A stretch of DNA of 64,000 bases from Pseudomonas tensinigenes. Its GTDB lineage: Bacteria > Pseudomonadota > Gammaproteobacteria > Pseudomonadales > Pseudomonadaceae. Location: the NCBI RefSeq assembly GCF_014268445.2, contig NZ_CP077089.1, forward strand, positions 5,959,001 to 6,023,000, in the 5' to 3' direction. Positions 48,311 through 57,584 of this stretch are shown one piece after another (position 1 is the stretch's first letter; each line of letters opens with the position of its first letter). The translations under genes were made by a program, and so were the position numbers. Below the pieces are notes generated by a model that did not search any database, was not told the origin of the DNA, and saw nothing but the letters and a program-made list of their open reading frames with translations.

Positions 48311-49372
48311 CTATCTGACCTGATAACCGCGACTGCTCAGGCAATTGCCCTGAGCCTGCCGGTACGCCTGAACCACTTCGGGCGCCGGTTGATACGTCGC
48401 GGTGCGCGGATCGAAACCGCTTTGCTGCACGGCGTACTGATAGCACTGGTAACCGTCTTGCTGCACCTGCTCCGGCGACTGGCCGTTGGCCGGGTACGCT
48501 TCAACGTCATAGCCTTGAGACTGCGGTTGCGGCTGCTGCTGAACCGGCGGTTCGACCACGATGTAATCCTGCGTCGCTTCCTGATAGGCATAGTAGGAAC
48601 CGGCGGCGAGGAACAGCAGCGAACCACCGATCCACACCTCACGGGCGTAATCCGGCAAATACTGGATGCGAATCCCGCGCGGCGGCTGCACGACGATGTA
48701 GCGCGGGCCTTGCGGACGATACCAGTATCCGCCGGAAAAGAAGTAATCCTGACCACGATACGGCACGCGGTAATCGCGATCCGGGAAGCGGTCGATCACA
48801 TGTCCCGGTCGATACTGCGGACCCGGCCCCCAACCATTGCCATGCCCGTCCGGGCGCCCCGGCCAGCGATTGTCGTTGGGCCGATTGTTGGTCTGCCAAT
48901 GCTGGTTGTTGTAGCCGTTCTGCGGGCGCTCGTCGCGGTAGTAACCCTGACGCGGTTCCTGGGTCTGGCGCACGGCGTCGGGCCGTGGCTGGATCGGCAG
49001 GCTGTTGGCCGGCAGTTGCGGCGGCGGTGGCGGTTGGCGCACCGGATTGGGATTGTAGGCCGGGCGATTCTGATCGCGGTTCTGCCACTGGCCATTGTTG
49101 TTGCCGTTGTGCTCGAACTGGCGGCTGTTGTCGCCACGAATGATCTCGTTGTTCTGCGGACGCGGTTGATTCTGTTGCGGCTGATTCTGCGATGGATTGT
49201 TCTGCGGGCGCGGCTGATTGTTGCCGCCACGGCCCTGATTGTTGCCCTGATGATCCTGGCCGTGGCCGCCGCCATCCGGGCCGCGATTCTGTGGTTCATC
49301 GGCAAGCGCTTGCACACTGACACTCACACACAGCAAACCAACACCAGCCAGACGCCAGATGCGCGAATTCAT
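48311..49372 (-). CDS. DUF6515-type exported proline/glutamine-rich protein
   Basis: A 353-residue protein with a signal peptide (about residues 1-24, cleavage near VQALA). Residues 25-190 are low-complexity, rich in Asn, Gln, Pro, Gly and Arg, probably disordered. The C-terminal part, about 200-290, contains RFPDRDYRVPYRGQDYFFSG and RGIRIQYLPDYAREVW with a short hydrophobic segment (LLFLAAGSYYAYQ), the DUF6515 pattern. Probably periplasmic or outer-membrane associated; function unknown. The start at 49372 (MNSRIWRLAG) gives the signal peptide; the upstream frame is open further. Confidence 0.8.
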   Translation of the reverse strand: MNSRIWRLAGVGLLCVSVSVQALADEPQNRGPDGGGHGQDHQGNNQGRGGNNQPRPQNNPSQNQPQQNQPRPQNNEIIRGDNSRQFEHNGNNNGQWQNRDQNRPAYNPNPVRQPPPPPQLPANSLPIQPRPDAVRQTQEPRQGYYRDERPQNGYNNQHWQTNNRPNDNRWPGRPDGHGNGWGPGPQYRPGHVIDRFPDRDYRVPYRGQDYFFSGGYWYRPQGPRYIVVQPPRGIRIQYLPDYAREVWIGGSLLFLAAGSYYAYQEATQDYIVVEPPVQQQPQPQSQGYDVEAYPANGQSPEQVQQDGYQCYQYAVQQSGFDPRTATYQPAPEVVQAYRQAQGNCLSSRGYQVR

Positions 49373-49823
49373 GCTTTTTCTCACTGCGGGGCCTGCAAAT
49401 GTAAGAGGACTTGTCACTAAGACCGGGAATACACACACCGGGTTCTGCAACAGGTTATCAGTCGCGCAACTTATTTATTGAGCGCCCGACATGAAATCGC
49501 AGGCAAGAAAAAAGGGAGACCCGTCGGCCTCCCTTCTAGAGAACTTCGTCCTGGCTCGACGCTTTTGACGTCGGCTCACCTCACGCCGTCTTCTGGACAG
49601 TGTGCAGCTCGGGGGCCGGCACAACCCCGGTGGGGGTGGCGGCCGCGGCAGGCCGGATAGGGCGGGCCGCGTGGACTGTGTTACCGAGCAGTGATTCTGG
49701 TGATAAGAATAGGCCTGAGGCGGCGACAGAGGATTGCGAAGATTGCTGAAATAAACACCACTTGCGCAATTTTTAACCCTGGATAGATAATCTGCCGCAA
49801 TAGTTACAACAAAGGACAGATTG
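49373..49823. other. Intergenic region with a terminated minus-strand segment
   Basis: 451 bases. The right end holds the promoter of the Lrp gene (TTGCGC, 18-base spacer, GATAAT near 49787-49793). A strong terminator at 49507-49537 reads on the minus strand, yet no minus-strand protein gene lies upstream of it before the divergent Lrp gene; a short transcript from the same divergent region is the simplest explanation. A short minus-strand open frame (49581-49769) has only a TTG start and no Shine-Dalgarno site. Confidence 0.5.
49507..49537 (-). terminator. Terminator with no assigned gene
   Basis: On the minus strand AAGGGAG, a ten-base loop, CTCCCTT and a TTTT run. The only candidate transcript is one starting near 49770-49800, about 250 bases long. 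It could end a small RNA or leader. Confidence 0.65.
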
Positions 49824-50303
49824 ATGAGCAAACTCGACCGTTACGACCTGAGCATTTTGGCGGAATTGCAGCGCGACGCCCGCATCTCCAACCAGGAGTT
49901 GGCCGAGCGCATCGGTCTGTCACCCTCCCCTTGCTCACGCCGGGTCAAGCAACTGGAAGACGACGGGTATATATCGCGTCAGGTGGCGTTGCTCGATCGC
50001 AAGATGCTCGGATTGAGCCTGACGGCGTATGTGCTGATCGGCATGGACCGGCATACACCGGAGCGTTTCGAGAATTTCGAAGCCGCGATTCGGACGTTGC
50101 CGCAGGTGCTGGAGTGCAGTCTGGTGACGGGCGTGGATGCCGATTACCAGTTGAAAGTGGTGGTGCCGGATATGGATCACTATCAGAAGCTGTTGCTGGG
50201 GCATTTGACGCGGATTGAAGGGGTGACCAGTGTTCGCTCGAGTTTTGTGCTGAATCAGGTGTTGAACAGCACGGAACTGCCGCTGACTCATTTGCGTAGC
50301 TGA
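49824..50303 (+). CDS. Lrp/AsnC-family regulator
   Basis: A 159-residue Lrp-type protein: N-terminal helix-turn-helix (LDRYDLSILAELQRDARISN, IGLSPSPCSRRVKQLEDDGY) and RAM domain (FEAAIRTLPQVLECSLVTGV, DADYQLKVVVPDMDHYQKLL). Such proteins sense amino acids. AAGGACAG precedes the ATG at 49824 (the frame opens at 49821 with an extra ATG-like codon; the start at MSKLDRY is used). No amino-acid metabolism gene is adjacent, so its target is not evident. It has no relation in sequence end to the duplicated Lrp gene at 25932. Confidence 0.9.
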   Translation: MSKLDRYDLSILAELQRDARISNQELAERIGLSPSPCSRRVKQLEDDGYISRQVALLDRKMLGLSLTAYVLIGMDRHTPERFENFEAAIRTLPQVLECSLVTGVDADYQLKVVVPDMDHYQKLLLGHLTRIEGVTSVRSSFVLNQVLNSTELPLTHLRS

Positions 50304-50310
50304 TCAAGGG

Positions 50311-50490
50311 CACCCTCACCCCAGCCCTCTCCCAGAGGGAGAGGGGGCCGACCGTGAGATGCTGAAAAAGTACGCCGACCTGAGCGTTCTGCTGTGAATC
50401 CATAATCGACTCGATTTTTCAGGTCGATGTATGACGCCAGACACCTCGGTCAGTCCCCTCGCCCTCCGGGAGAGGGTTAGGGTGAGGGCA
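50311..50490. repeat. Compound palindromic repeat, single-unit copy
   Basis: Same outer arms as 23093-23434 (CACCCTCACCCCAGCCCTCT at left, AGAGGGTTAGGGTGAGGGCA at right) and the same inner words (GGGGGCCGACCG, TACGCCGACCTGA, TGTGAATCCATAATCGA, inverted relative to the first block), but one unit only. It is placed after the Lrp gene. Confidence 0.85.
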
Positions 50491-50584
50491 ACAGTTCCGG
50501 ATCAGACCCAGATCAATGCCACCCCACACACCTTGACGTATACTCGCCGCGCCCTTTTAGCCCCATGCGCGCCGGAGAAACCCA

Positions 50585-50794
50585 ATGGATCCAGCCTTAT
50601 TAGAAGAGTGGATGATGACCGGTCTGGTCAGCATCCTGATCATTTTCATGGGTTTCATCGTCTGGGATCTGGCGAAGAAGTCCAAGGCCGGGCGCTTTGG
50701 CTCGTTCATTCTGTTCTTCGTGCTGGGCCTGGGCGTGGCCGCGTTCATCATCAAGAGTGTGGTAATCGGCCTGATCGAATCCGGCGCTCTATAA
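50585..50794 (+). CDS. DUF2788 small membrane protein
   Basis: A 69-residue inner-membrane protein with two hydrophobic helices (about residues 10-28 and 42-62) separated by a basic loop ([11 protein letters not shown]). The pattern [13 protein letters not shown] ... [20 protein letters not shown] matches DUF2788 proteins of Pseudomonas. Function unknown. Its stop overlaps the end of the convergent pseudouridine synthase gene by six bases, so the two 3' ends are interleaved. Confidence 0.85.
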   Translation: MDPALLEEWMMTGLVSILIIFMGFIVWDLAKKSKAGRFGSFILFFVLGLGVAAFIIKSVVIGLIESGAL

Positions 50795-51427
50795 GCGCGC
50801 CGGCACTTCTTTCCACTGGCCCTGATCAAGGCCATCGATCGTCCAGTCACCAATCCTGACCCGCACCAGCCGCAACGTCGGCAGCCCGACCGCCGCCGTC
50901 ATGCGCCGTACCTGACGGTTGCGCCCTTCGCGAATCACCAGCTCCAGCCATGACGTCGGTATGGTCGCGCGAAAACGCACCGGCGGATTGCGCGGCCACA
51001 ACTCAGGTTCATCCAGTTGCCGCGCTTCGGCGGGCAAGGTCATGCCGTCGTTCAGCTCAACGCCGTCACGCAAGCGCTGCAACTGCTCGGCCGTCGGCAC
51101 GCCTTCGACCTGCACCCAATAGGTCTTCGCCAGTTTGTGTTTCGGATCGGCGATGCGCGCCTGCAACTGCCCGTCGTTGGTCAGCAGCAACAAGCCTTCA
51201 CTGTCACGATCGAGGCGTCCGGCCGGATAAATGCCGGGCACATCAATGTAATCCTTGAGTGTCGCCCGCCCCTCACCGTCGCTGAATTGCGTCAGTACAT
51301 CGAACGGTTTATTGAACAGGATCAGTTTCGGATCGGCCGGTGGAGCCTTGGCAACACGGCGCGGAGAAGCAGACTGAGGCTTCTCCGCGCCAGGACGGCG
51401 GGAAGGTGGACGTGGAGGACGGGACAT
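50789..51427 (-). CDS. rluE: RsuA/RluE-family pseudouridine synthase
   Basis: A 212-residue 23S rRNA pseudouridine synthase of the RluE group (E. coli enzyme modifies U2457). The catalytic Asp is in [28 protein letters not shown] and the C-terminal [24 protein letters not shown] are the family motifs. It has a basic proline/arginine-rich N-terminal extension of about 30 residues ([12 protein letters not shown]), and lacks the S4 domain found in RsuA/RluB. Convergent with the DUF2788 gene with a six-base overlap. Assignment to RluE over other members is moderately sure. Confidence 0.85.
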   Translation of the reverse strand: MSRPPRPPSRRPGAEKPQSASPRRVAKAPPADPKLILFNKPFDVLTQFSDGEGRATLKDYIDVPGIYPAGRLDRDSEGLLLLTNDGQLQARIADPKHKLAKTYWVQVEGVPTAEQLQRLRDGVELNDGMTLPAEARQLDEPELWPRNPPVRFRATIPTSWLELVIREGRNRQVRRMTAAVGLPTLRLVRVRIGDWTIDGLDQGQWKEVPARL

Positions 51428-51497
51428 GGCGAAAAGAACATCTAACGGTCAGGGCTGCCAATGCTAGTAGCCTGACCGTTAAATGACCATCAACAAA

Positions 51498-52961
51498 TCA
51501 GCGGAATGGCGGTTCGTCGAAGCTGCGCAGTTTGCGCGAGTGCAGCGAGTTGAGTTCGGTGCGCAGCAGATCCACCGCTTCGATGCCGATCTTCAAGTGC
51601 TGGCTGACCGCACGTTCGTAGAAGGCGTTGGCCGAACCCGGCAGTTTGATTTCGCTGTGCAGCGGTTTATCCGAGACGCACAGCAACGTACCGTACGGCA
51701 CCCGCAAGCGATAACCCTGCGCGGCAATCGTGCCGCTTTCCATGTCCACCGCGACAGCACGGGACAGGTTGATCAACGGCCGTTCCTGCGCCCAACGCAA
51801 TTCCCAGTTACGGTCGTCGTAGGTCAACACGGTACCGGTGCGCAGGCGTTTTTTCAGGTCGTCGCCCTTCTCGCCGGTGACATTCGCCGCAGCTTGCTGC
51901 AACGCCATTTGCACTTCGGCCAGCGCCGGGATCGGAATGTTCGGCGGCACCACACGGTCGAGAATGCCGTCGCGACGCATGTAAGCGTGGGCCAGCACGT
52001 AGTCGCCGATGGTCTGCGACTGACGCAGGCCACCGCAGTGACCGATCATCAGCCAGCAATGCGGACGCAGCACCGCCAAGTGGTCGGTGATGTTCTTGGC
52101 GTTGGACGGGCCGACGCCGATGTTCACCAGCGTGACGCCGTGGCCATCGCTGGCGATCAGGTGATAGGCCGGCATCTGGTAACGGTGCCAGACCACACCG
52201 GCAGCAATCGCCGACGCCTCGCCGTGATCCATGCCTTTCTCGATGATCACATTGCCCGGCAGCACCATGCGCACGAAACGCGGGTCGCTGCGCAATTGCT
52301 CCAGACCATGGACGATGAACTGGTCGACGTAGCGATGATAGTTGGTCAGCAGAATCCACGGCTGCACATGGCGCCAGTCGCTGCCGGTGTAATGCACCAG
52401 ACGCCGCAGCGAGAAGTCCACACGGGCGGCGTCGAACAGCGCCAGCGGCAGCGGATCGGTGTTTTCCCAATCGTAGAGACCGTCGGCGATGCCATCGGTC
52501 GCTGCGGACAGGTCGGTACTCGGGAACACCCGCGCCAGCACGGCAGCGGTGACGCCGGAGCCGGCCAGTTCATCGCCCTGCTCGACCACATACGGATACG
52601 GAATGTTCTGCTGACTGACGCCGACTTCCACGGTCACCGTGAAGTCGTGCATCAATGGCGTCAGTTGTTCGAGCAAGTATTTTCGGAACGCCGCCGGGTG
52701 GGTAACGGTGACGCTGTAAGTGCCCGGCAGTTGCACCTTGGCGTAAGCGCGGGTGGTCTGCGGGACTTCGCCCTGGCAGTGATAGGTCAGACGCAGTTCG
52801 GGATAACGAAACAGAGCACGCTGCGCAGCGTCGGGTTCGACGCGATCCTTGAGGTAACGCTTGAGCGCCGAGTTCAGCGCAGTGGTGGCCCGCTCATGCA
52901 ACTCGGCCAGACGATCCACGGCTTGTTCGGCGGTTTGAACGACAATAAACGCTTCGGTCAC
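51498..52961 (-). CDS. amn: AMP nucleosidase
   Basis: A 487-residue enzyme splitting AMP to adenine and ribose 5-phosphate. It is colinear with E. coli Amn: N-terminal domain (EIPYPYV-like NIPYPYVVEQG, RVDFSLRRLVHYTG, LLTNYHRYVDQF) and a C-terminal phosphorylase domain (GHGVTLVNIGVGPSNAKNIT, LMIGHCGGLRQSQTIGDYVL, AVDMESGTIAAQGY, LLCVSDKPLHSEIKLPG). An ATG 12 codons upstream (52997) has a weak ribosome site, while a GTG at 52961 has AGGAAG seven bases before it, so GTG is preferred. Confidence 0.94.
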   Translation of the reverse strand: MTEAFIVVQTAEQAVDRLAELHERATTALNSALKRYLKDRVEPDAAQRALFRYPELRLTYHCQGEVPQTTRAYAKVQLPGTYSVTVTHPAAFRKYLLEQLTPLMHDFTVTVEVGVSQQNIPYPYVVEQGDELAGSGVTAAVLARVFPSTDLSAATDGIADGLYDWENTDPLPLALFDAARVDFSLRRLVHYTGSDWRHVQPWILLTNYHRYVDQFIVHGLEQLRSDPRFVRMVLPGNVIIEKGMDHGEASAIAAGVVWHRYQMPAYHLIASDGHGVTLVNIGVGPSNAKNITDHLAVLRPHCWLMIGHCGGLRQSQTIGDYVLAHAYMRRDGILDRVVPPNIPIPALAEVQMALQQAAANVTGEKGDDLKKRLRTGTVLTYDDRNWELRWAQERPLINLSRAVAVDMESGTIAAQGYRLRVPYGTLLCVSDKPLHSEIKLPGSANAFYERAVSQHLKIGIEAVDLLRTELNSLHSRKLRSFDEPPFR

Positions 52962-53070
52962 GATCAGCTTCCTGTGTTCTGACTTGCAGAGCTTCATCTT
53001 GCCTGCATCGTGGCGTCACGGGAACAGTGGCGTTGTGGGTGTACCCAAATCTTTAAATCAATGAAGATCC

Positions 53071-53165
53071 CCTGTGGGAGCGAGCCTGCTCGCGAATGCG
53101 GTGGGTCATTCAATAAAAATGTCGACTGATACACCGCTTTCGCGAGCAGGCTCGCTCCCACAAGG
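53071..53165. repeat. REP doublet (GTGGGAGCGAGC family)
   Basis: Inverted pair across about 45 bases, between amn and aidB. Confidence 0.92.
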
Positions 53166-53179
53166 GAATTTTTGCTGGA

Positions 53180-54829
53180 TTAGAAACCTTGCGGGGTTGA
53201 GCGGGCGACGAGGGACTCGATGTCGAGGCCGCGTGGCAAGGCGCCGTAGGCGCGGCCACCACCGCTCAGGCGGCTGGCAATAAAGGCATCGCTGACAGCT
53301 GAGTTCCCGGCCTCCAACAGGAGCTTGGCCTGCAAACCGAGCGCGATGTCTTCGGTCAGTTGCCGCGCACGGTACTGAATATCACTGGTGTCCTTGAACT
53401 GCGCCTGCAACTGCTGAATATGCGCGGCCAGACGCTTGTCACCATGTCCATCGCCCAGCTCACTGAACAACACGTCCAGCACACCCGGCTCTTTCGACAA
53501 CGCGCGCAGCACGTCCAGGCACTGCACATTCCCCGAACCTTCCCACGTTGAGTTCACCGGCGCCTCGCGGTAAAGGCGCGGCAGAATGCTGTCCTCGACA
53601 TACCCGGCGCCGCCCATGCATTCGGCCGCTTCGTTGATCATCCCCGGCGCGCGTTTGCAGATCCAATACTTGCCCACCGCCGTCACCAGCCGCGCAAATT
53701 GCGCTTCATGGCGATCATCCAGATGATCCAGCGCCTTGCCCATGCGCAAACTCAGGGCGAGCGCGGCTTCGCTTTCCAGGGCCAGATCGGCCAGCACGTT
53801 TTGCATCAATGGCTGTTCGCTGAGCAGTTTGCCGCCGACCTTGCGATGCGCGCAGTGATGGCTGGCCTGGGTCAGCGCCTGACGCATCAGTGAACTGGAA
53901 CCGACCATGCAATCGAAGCGAGTCATCGCCACCATTTCGATAATGGTCGGCACACCGCGCCCTTCTTCCCCGACCATCCACGCCAGCGCGCCACGAAACT
54001 CCACTTCACTGGAAGCGTTGGACTGGTTGCCGAGTTTGTTTTTCAGGCGCTGGATGTAGAACTGATTGCGCGTGTCGTCCGGGCGATGGCGTGGCAGCAG
54101 GAAGCAGCTCAAACCCTTGTCGGTCTGCGCCAGCGTGAGAAACGCATCGCACATCGGCGCCGAGCAGAACCACTTGTGCCCGACCAGTTCATAGGCCTGA
54201 CCCGGGCCGCTGGCGCCGACCGGATAGGCCTTGGTGGTGTTGGCGCGCACGTCGGTGCCGCCCTGTTTCTCGGTCATGGCCATGCCGATGGTCACGCCGG
54301 CCTTGTGCGCCATGCCGACGTTGCGCGGATCGTATTCGGTGGCGAGGACTTTCGGCAGCCATTGCTCAGCGATGTTCGGCTGCAAGCGCAGGGCCGGCAC
54401 GCTGGCAAAGGTCATGGTCAACGGGCAACCGCTGCCGGCCTCGGCTTGGCTGTGCAAATAAGTCATCGAGGCGCGGGCGACATGGGCGCCGTCCTGTGGA
54501 TGCGCCCACGGCAATGACGTCAGTCCGTGTTCGATCGCCGTGCGCATCAGCTCGTGATAAGCCGGGTGAAATTCCACCAGATCAATGCGATGGCCATAGC
54601 GGTCATGGCTGGCGAACGTTGGTTTGTTCTGATTGGCGAGGAACCCGGCTTCCATCAACGGACCACCGGCGAGCGCGCCGTAGGCATCGATCCGCGACTC
54701 CGCCCACCCGGCACCAAAGCGCTGCGACCATTCCTGCAGCGGCAGGTCGATGCGGTACAGGTTGGTGCCGTCCAGCGACGGTGGCTGGTTGGTGACCTGG
54801 TGGGTTTCGGCGAACTGATGCAGGTTCAT
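53180..54829 (-). CDS. aidB: AidB-type acyl-CoA dehydrogenase family protein
   Basis: A 549-residue flavoprotein of the AidB class, the DNA-damage-inducible acyl-CoA dehydrogenase homologue of the adaptive response. Signatures are NQPPSLDGTNLYRIDLPLQE at the N-terminus, PLTMTFASVPALR, AMTEKQGGTDVRAN, the FAD segment GHKWFCSAPMCDAF, and CMGGAGYVEDS plus REAPVNSTWEGSGNV at the C-terminus. E. coli AidB also binds DNA through its C-terminal domain. The ATG at 54829 has GGAGCC upstream. No Ada or AlkB gene is adjacent here. Confidence 0.92.
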   Translation of the reverse strand: MNLHQFAETHQVTNQPPSLDGTNLYRIDLPLQEWSQRFGAGWAESRIDAYGALAGGPLMEAGFLANQNKPTFASHDRYGHRIDLVEFHPAYHELMRTAIEHGLTSLPWAHPQDGAHVARASMTYLHSQAEAGSGCPLTMTFASVPALRLQPNIAEQWLPKVLATEYDPRNVGMAHKAGVTIGMAMTEKQGGTDVRANTTKAYPVGASGPGQAYELVGHKWFCSAPMCDAFLTLAQTDKGLSCFLLPRHRPDDTRNQFYIQRLKNKLGNQSNASSEVEFRGALAWMVGEEGRGVPTIIEMVAMTRFDCMVGSSSLMRQALTQASHHCAHRKVGGKLLSEQPLMQNVLADLALESEAALALSLRMGKALDHLDDRHEAQFARLVTAVGKYWICKRAPGMINEAAECMGGAGYVEDSILPRLYREAPVNSTWEGSGNVQCLDVLRALSKEPGVLDVLFSELGDGHGDKRLAAHIQQLQAQFKDTSDIQYRARQLTEDIALGLQAKLLLEAGNSAVSDAFIASRLSGGGRAYGALPRGLDIESLVARSTPQGF

Positions 54830-54926
54830 GACGGGGCTCCTTGAATCAACCGGAGCGGTCAGTTAAGCACCGCCCCCAGACTGATCAAAGTGTCATAAAC
54901 GCCGAATTGGCGGCGCTTTTACCCTA

Positions 54927-57281
54927 TCAACAGGACAGCACCCGACGCTCCAGTGCGGATTGCAGTTCCTCGAATTTCACCGGTTTGTTCAGGTAATCGA
55001 CCGGGGCTCCCGTGGCGCAAAGCTCTCGGTCCGCGGTCAGTGCGAGCATGAACACCGGCAGGTTGGCGCAGCCTGGCATGGCGTGAATCTGGCAGCACAA
55101 GGACGCGCCTTCAGGGGCGGGCATCTGACAATCGATCAGCACCGCATCGAAGGTTTCCCGCTGCAGGCAGTCCAGTGCCGCTGCGCCATTGTCAGCGGTG
55201 CGCACGCGGAAACCGAGCTTGAGCAACATGCCGCGCATCACCAATTGGTTGACGCTGTTGTCGTCCACCAGTAACACCGTGCAATCCTGCGGTGCGCGAA
55301 CACAATCGTGCGAAGGCGCGGCTATTGGCGCAGATTCAACCACCGGCAATTCGAACTCGACGTCCAACTGGAAGCGGCTGCCGCTCCCAGGTTCCGAGCG
55401 ATGGGTAAGCTTGCCGCCGAGCAGCTCAACCAACTGTCGGCAGATCGCCAGGCCGACGCCCAGTCCGCCGTATTCGCGGGTCATCGAACCGTCGAGCTGG
55501 AAGAAGCGTTGATACATCGTCGCCTCGCCCAGGTCGGTAAAACCGATGCCGGTGTCGATCACCGCAAACGACAGCGCCAGACGATTGCCCGTCGACGGCT
55601 TGCCCGTCACGCGCAGCGCCAACCCACCGACACGGGTGAACTTGATCGCATTGTCGAGCAGGCATTCCAAGCATTGCGCGAGCTTGGCGCTGTCGCCGTG
55701 CAGACGATCCGGCAGGGTTGGCAGCACATCGACCTTGAAGTCCAGCGACTTGCTCGCTGCATTGCCGTCGAACTGCACGCGCAACGCTTCGACCACGCCA
55801 CGCAGGCTGAAACTGCCCGGCGCAGCCTTGAGCTTGCCGGCCTGCAATTCGGTAAGGGTGAGGATACCGTTGACCATGCGCATCATGTCCCGTGCGGACC
55901 CGGCAGCGGTTTGCTGATATTGCTCCAGCTCCGGATCCATTTCGACGGTTTGCATCAGTTCCAGCGAACCGATCACACCGTTCATTGGTGTACGCAGTTC
56001 GTGGGTCAAGGTCGCCAAAAACTCGTCTTTGAGCTTGTTGCTGTGGGCCAGTTGCTGGTTGAGCACTTCGAGTTTCTGCCCGGCGTCGTACAGCGTCTGC
56101 GCCTGTTGCTCGCGCATCGCGTTGATGCGGTCCGCCAGTGCCAGCGACAGCAGCGCCACCTCGATCGCCGAGCCGATCTGGCTGGCATACATCGTCAGGA
56201 ACACGTTCGGCAGCAAGCCGAGCACCATCAGCGTGTTAACGATGCCGCCGAGCAGGAACGCCGACCAGGCGATGATGAAATAACGCGCCACGCGCAAGCC
56301 GCGCCACCAGGCCAGAATCCCTGCGGCGAAAATCACCACAGTGAAGGTCAGCGCCAGTATCGTCGCCAAGCGCAGCGACAGCGCGTAACTGGTCATCAGC
56401 GACAAACCAACCACCAGCGCGCCGAACGCGATCAGTGCAATCAGCAAGCGATCAAGCCAGCGGCTATGGTTTTTGGTCTGCAGGAAACTGCGGGCGAACT
56501 GACTGCCGAACAGCCCCGCACAGCCGATGAAAAATGGCGTGGCTGCGTTGGCCCACCAAGGATTATCCGGCCAGAAATACTCGACGGCAGCGCCATTCAC
56601 CGACAACTGATAAAGGCCGAACGAGGCAATGTAGAAGATGTAATAGAGGTAACTGGTGTCGCGCACGCTGAGGTAGATGAACAGGTTGTAAACCACCATC
56701 CCCAGCAGCACGCCGTAAATGATGCCCAGCACATACAGGCGCACCGGTTGGTCTTCGAGATACGCGGTGCTCGACCACAACGTCACCGGTGCCTGGATCG
56801 AGCCTTCGCTCGCCAGTCGCAAGTACACGGTTTGCTGTTGGTCCGGTTTGAATGAAAGGCCGAACAAATAATTGTTCTGGCGGATCTCACGGCTGGCGAA
56901 CGGCAAGGCATCACCGGTTTGCCGGACGAGGAGGTAGTCGCCAGCGGCATCGGGCATGTACAGGTCGAGATGGTCGAGCGGTGGATACGCCAGCTCCAGC
57001 AGCCAGGTACGCTGGGCAGAGGGATTGCTCGGACGGTAATGCAGGTCGATCTTCAGCCAGAACGCTGAGCGCGAGTAACCGGCATTGAGCGCGTCTTTAT
57101 CGTGGGCTTTGAAATTGCCGGCGGCAGCCTGCGCGCGAACATCGGCAATGCTCGCCTGACCACTCGGGTCTTCGAACACTTGCAGCGACCGGCCCAGAGG
57201 CAGGCTCTGGGTGAATTCGTCGAATTCGACGGCGCTCGCCATAAGGGGCAAGCAGAACAGCAACATCAGCAGATAGCGCAT
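54927..57281 (-). CDS. 7TMR-DISM hybrid sensor histidine kinase/response regulator
   Basis: A 784-residue hybrid kinase. Signal peptide (about 1-17), periplasmic 7TMR-DISM extracellular domain (LKIDLHYRPSNPSAQRTWLL, YLRLASEGSIQAP), seven transmembrane helices about residues 175-380, a coiled coil, a HisKA domain with phospho-His near residue 426 (FLATLTHELRTPMNG), HATPase with GGLGVGLAICRQLVELLGG, and a C-terminal receiver with the phospho-Asp near 718 (AVLIDCQMP). Ligands of this class are often carboxylates or carbohydrates. No partner regulator is adjacent; output may be a phosphotransfer protein elsewhere. Confidence 0.92.
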   Translation of the reverse strand: MRYLLMLLFCLPLMASAVEFDEFTQSLPLGRSLQVFEDPSGQASIADVRAQAAAGNFKAHDKDALNAGYSRSAFWLKIDLHYRPSNPSAQRTWLLELAYPPLDHLDLYMPDAAGDYLLVRQTGDALPFASREIRQNNYLFGLSFKPDQQQTVYLRLASEGSIQAPVTLWSSTAYLEDQPVRLYVLGIIYGVLLGMVVYNLFIYLSVRDTSYLYYIFYIASFGLYQLSVNGAAVEYFWPDNPWWANAATPFFIGCAGLFGSQFARSFLQTKNHSRWLDRLLIALIAFGALVVGLSLMTSYALSLRLATILALTFTVVIFAAGILAWWRGLRVARYFIIAWSAFLLGGIVNTLMVLGLLPNVFLTMYASQIGSAIEVALLSLALADRINAMREQQAQTLYDAGQKLEVLNQQLAHSNKLKDEFLATLTHELRTPMNGVIGSLELMQTVEMDPELEQYQQTAAGSARDMMRMVNGILTLTELQAGKLKAAPGSFSLRGVVEALRVQFDGNAASKSLDFKVDVLPTLPDRLHGDSAKLAQCLECLLDNAIKFTRVGGLALRVTGKPSTGNRLALSFAVIDTGIGFTDLGEATMYQRFFQLDGSMTREYGGLGVGLAICRQLVELLGGKLTHRSEPGSGSRFQLDVEFELPVVESAPIAAPSHDCVRAPQDCTVLLVDDNSVNQLVMRGMLLKLGFRVRTADNGAAALDCLQRETFDAVLIDCQMPAPEGASLCCQIHAMPGCANLPVFMLALTADRELCATGAPVDYLNKPVKFEELQSALERRVLSC

Positions 57282-57584
57282 TGAAGCCCCAGCGTGGCTC
57301 GTCCGGTTGTGTCAGGAAGCCCCCCATTCCCTTTGAGTAGACGTAAAACCGGTATTACCTGTTATTGGTTTGGATCCAGACTAGCATAGCCGTTGATGGC
57401 CATTGAGCACCATTGAAATTTTTCCTACAAAGGCTCTAGAACGGGCGTTCCAGAGCAAAGCAGCGAGCTAGAGCTGTTGAGTTGGTCAGCTTGTGACAGA
57501 GCGGTCGGATTCTCCTGCCAGGTTATCGGCCCGGGACAACGGCACTGAACCCGAAAATCAGCTTTGGTGGTAAGCTCGCGCACC
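57282..57584. other. Divergent region between the kinase and thiD genes
   Basis: 303 bases with promoters for both genes. Contains GAACGGGCGTTC (57439-57450), a short palindrome. No thiamine-pyrophosphate riboswitch core (CUGAGA / ACCUGAUCUGG) was recognised. Nothing else is seen. Confidence 0.5.

Noticed and set aside
51483..52982. A 499-codon plus-strand open frame opposite amn
   Set aside because: Antisense mirror of amn, which matches E. coli Amn over its length; the opposite product lacks any known fold signature.
55308..56855. A 515-codon plus-strand open frame opposite the hybrid kinase
   Set aside because: Antisense mirror; the kinase has all expected domains on the minus strand.
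57282..57584. TPP riboswitch upstream of thiD
   Set aside because: The conserved thi-box core sequences are not found; thiC, the usual target, is not here.
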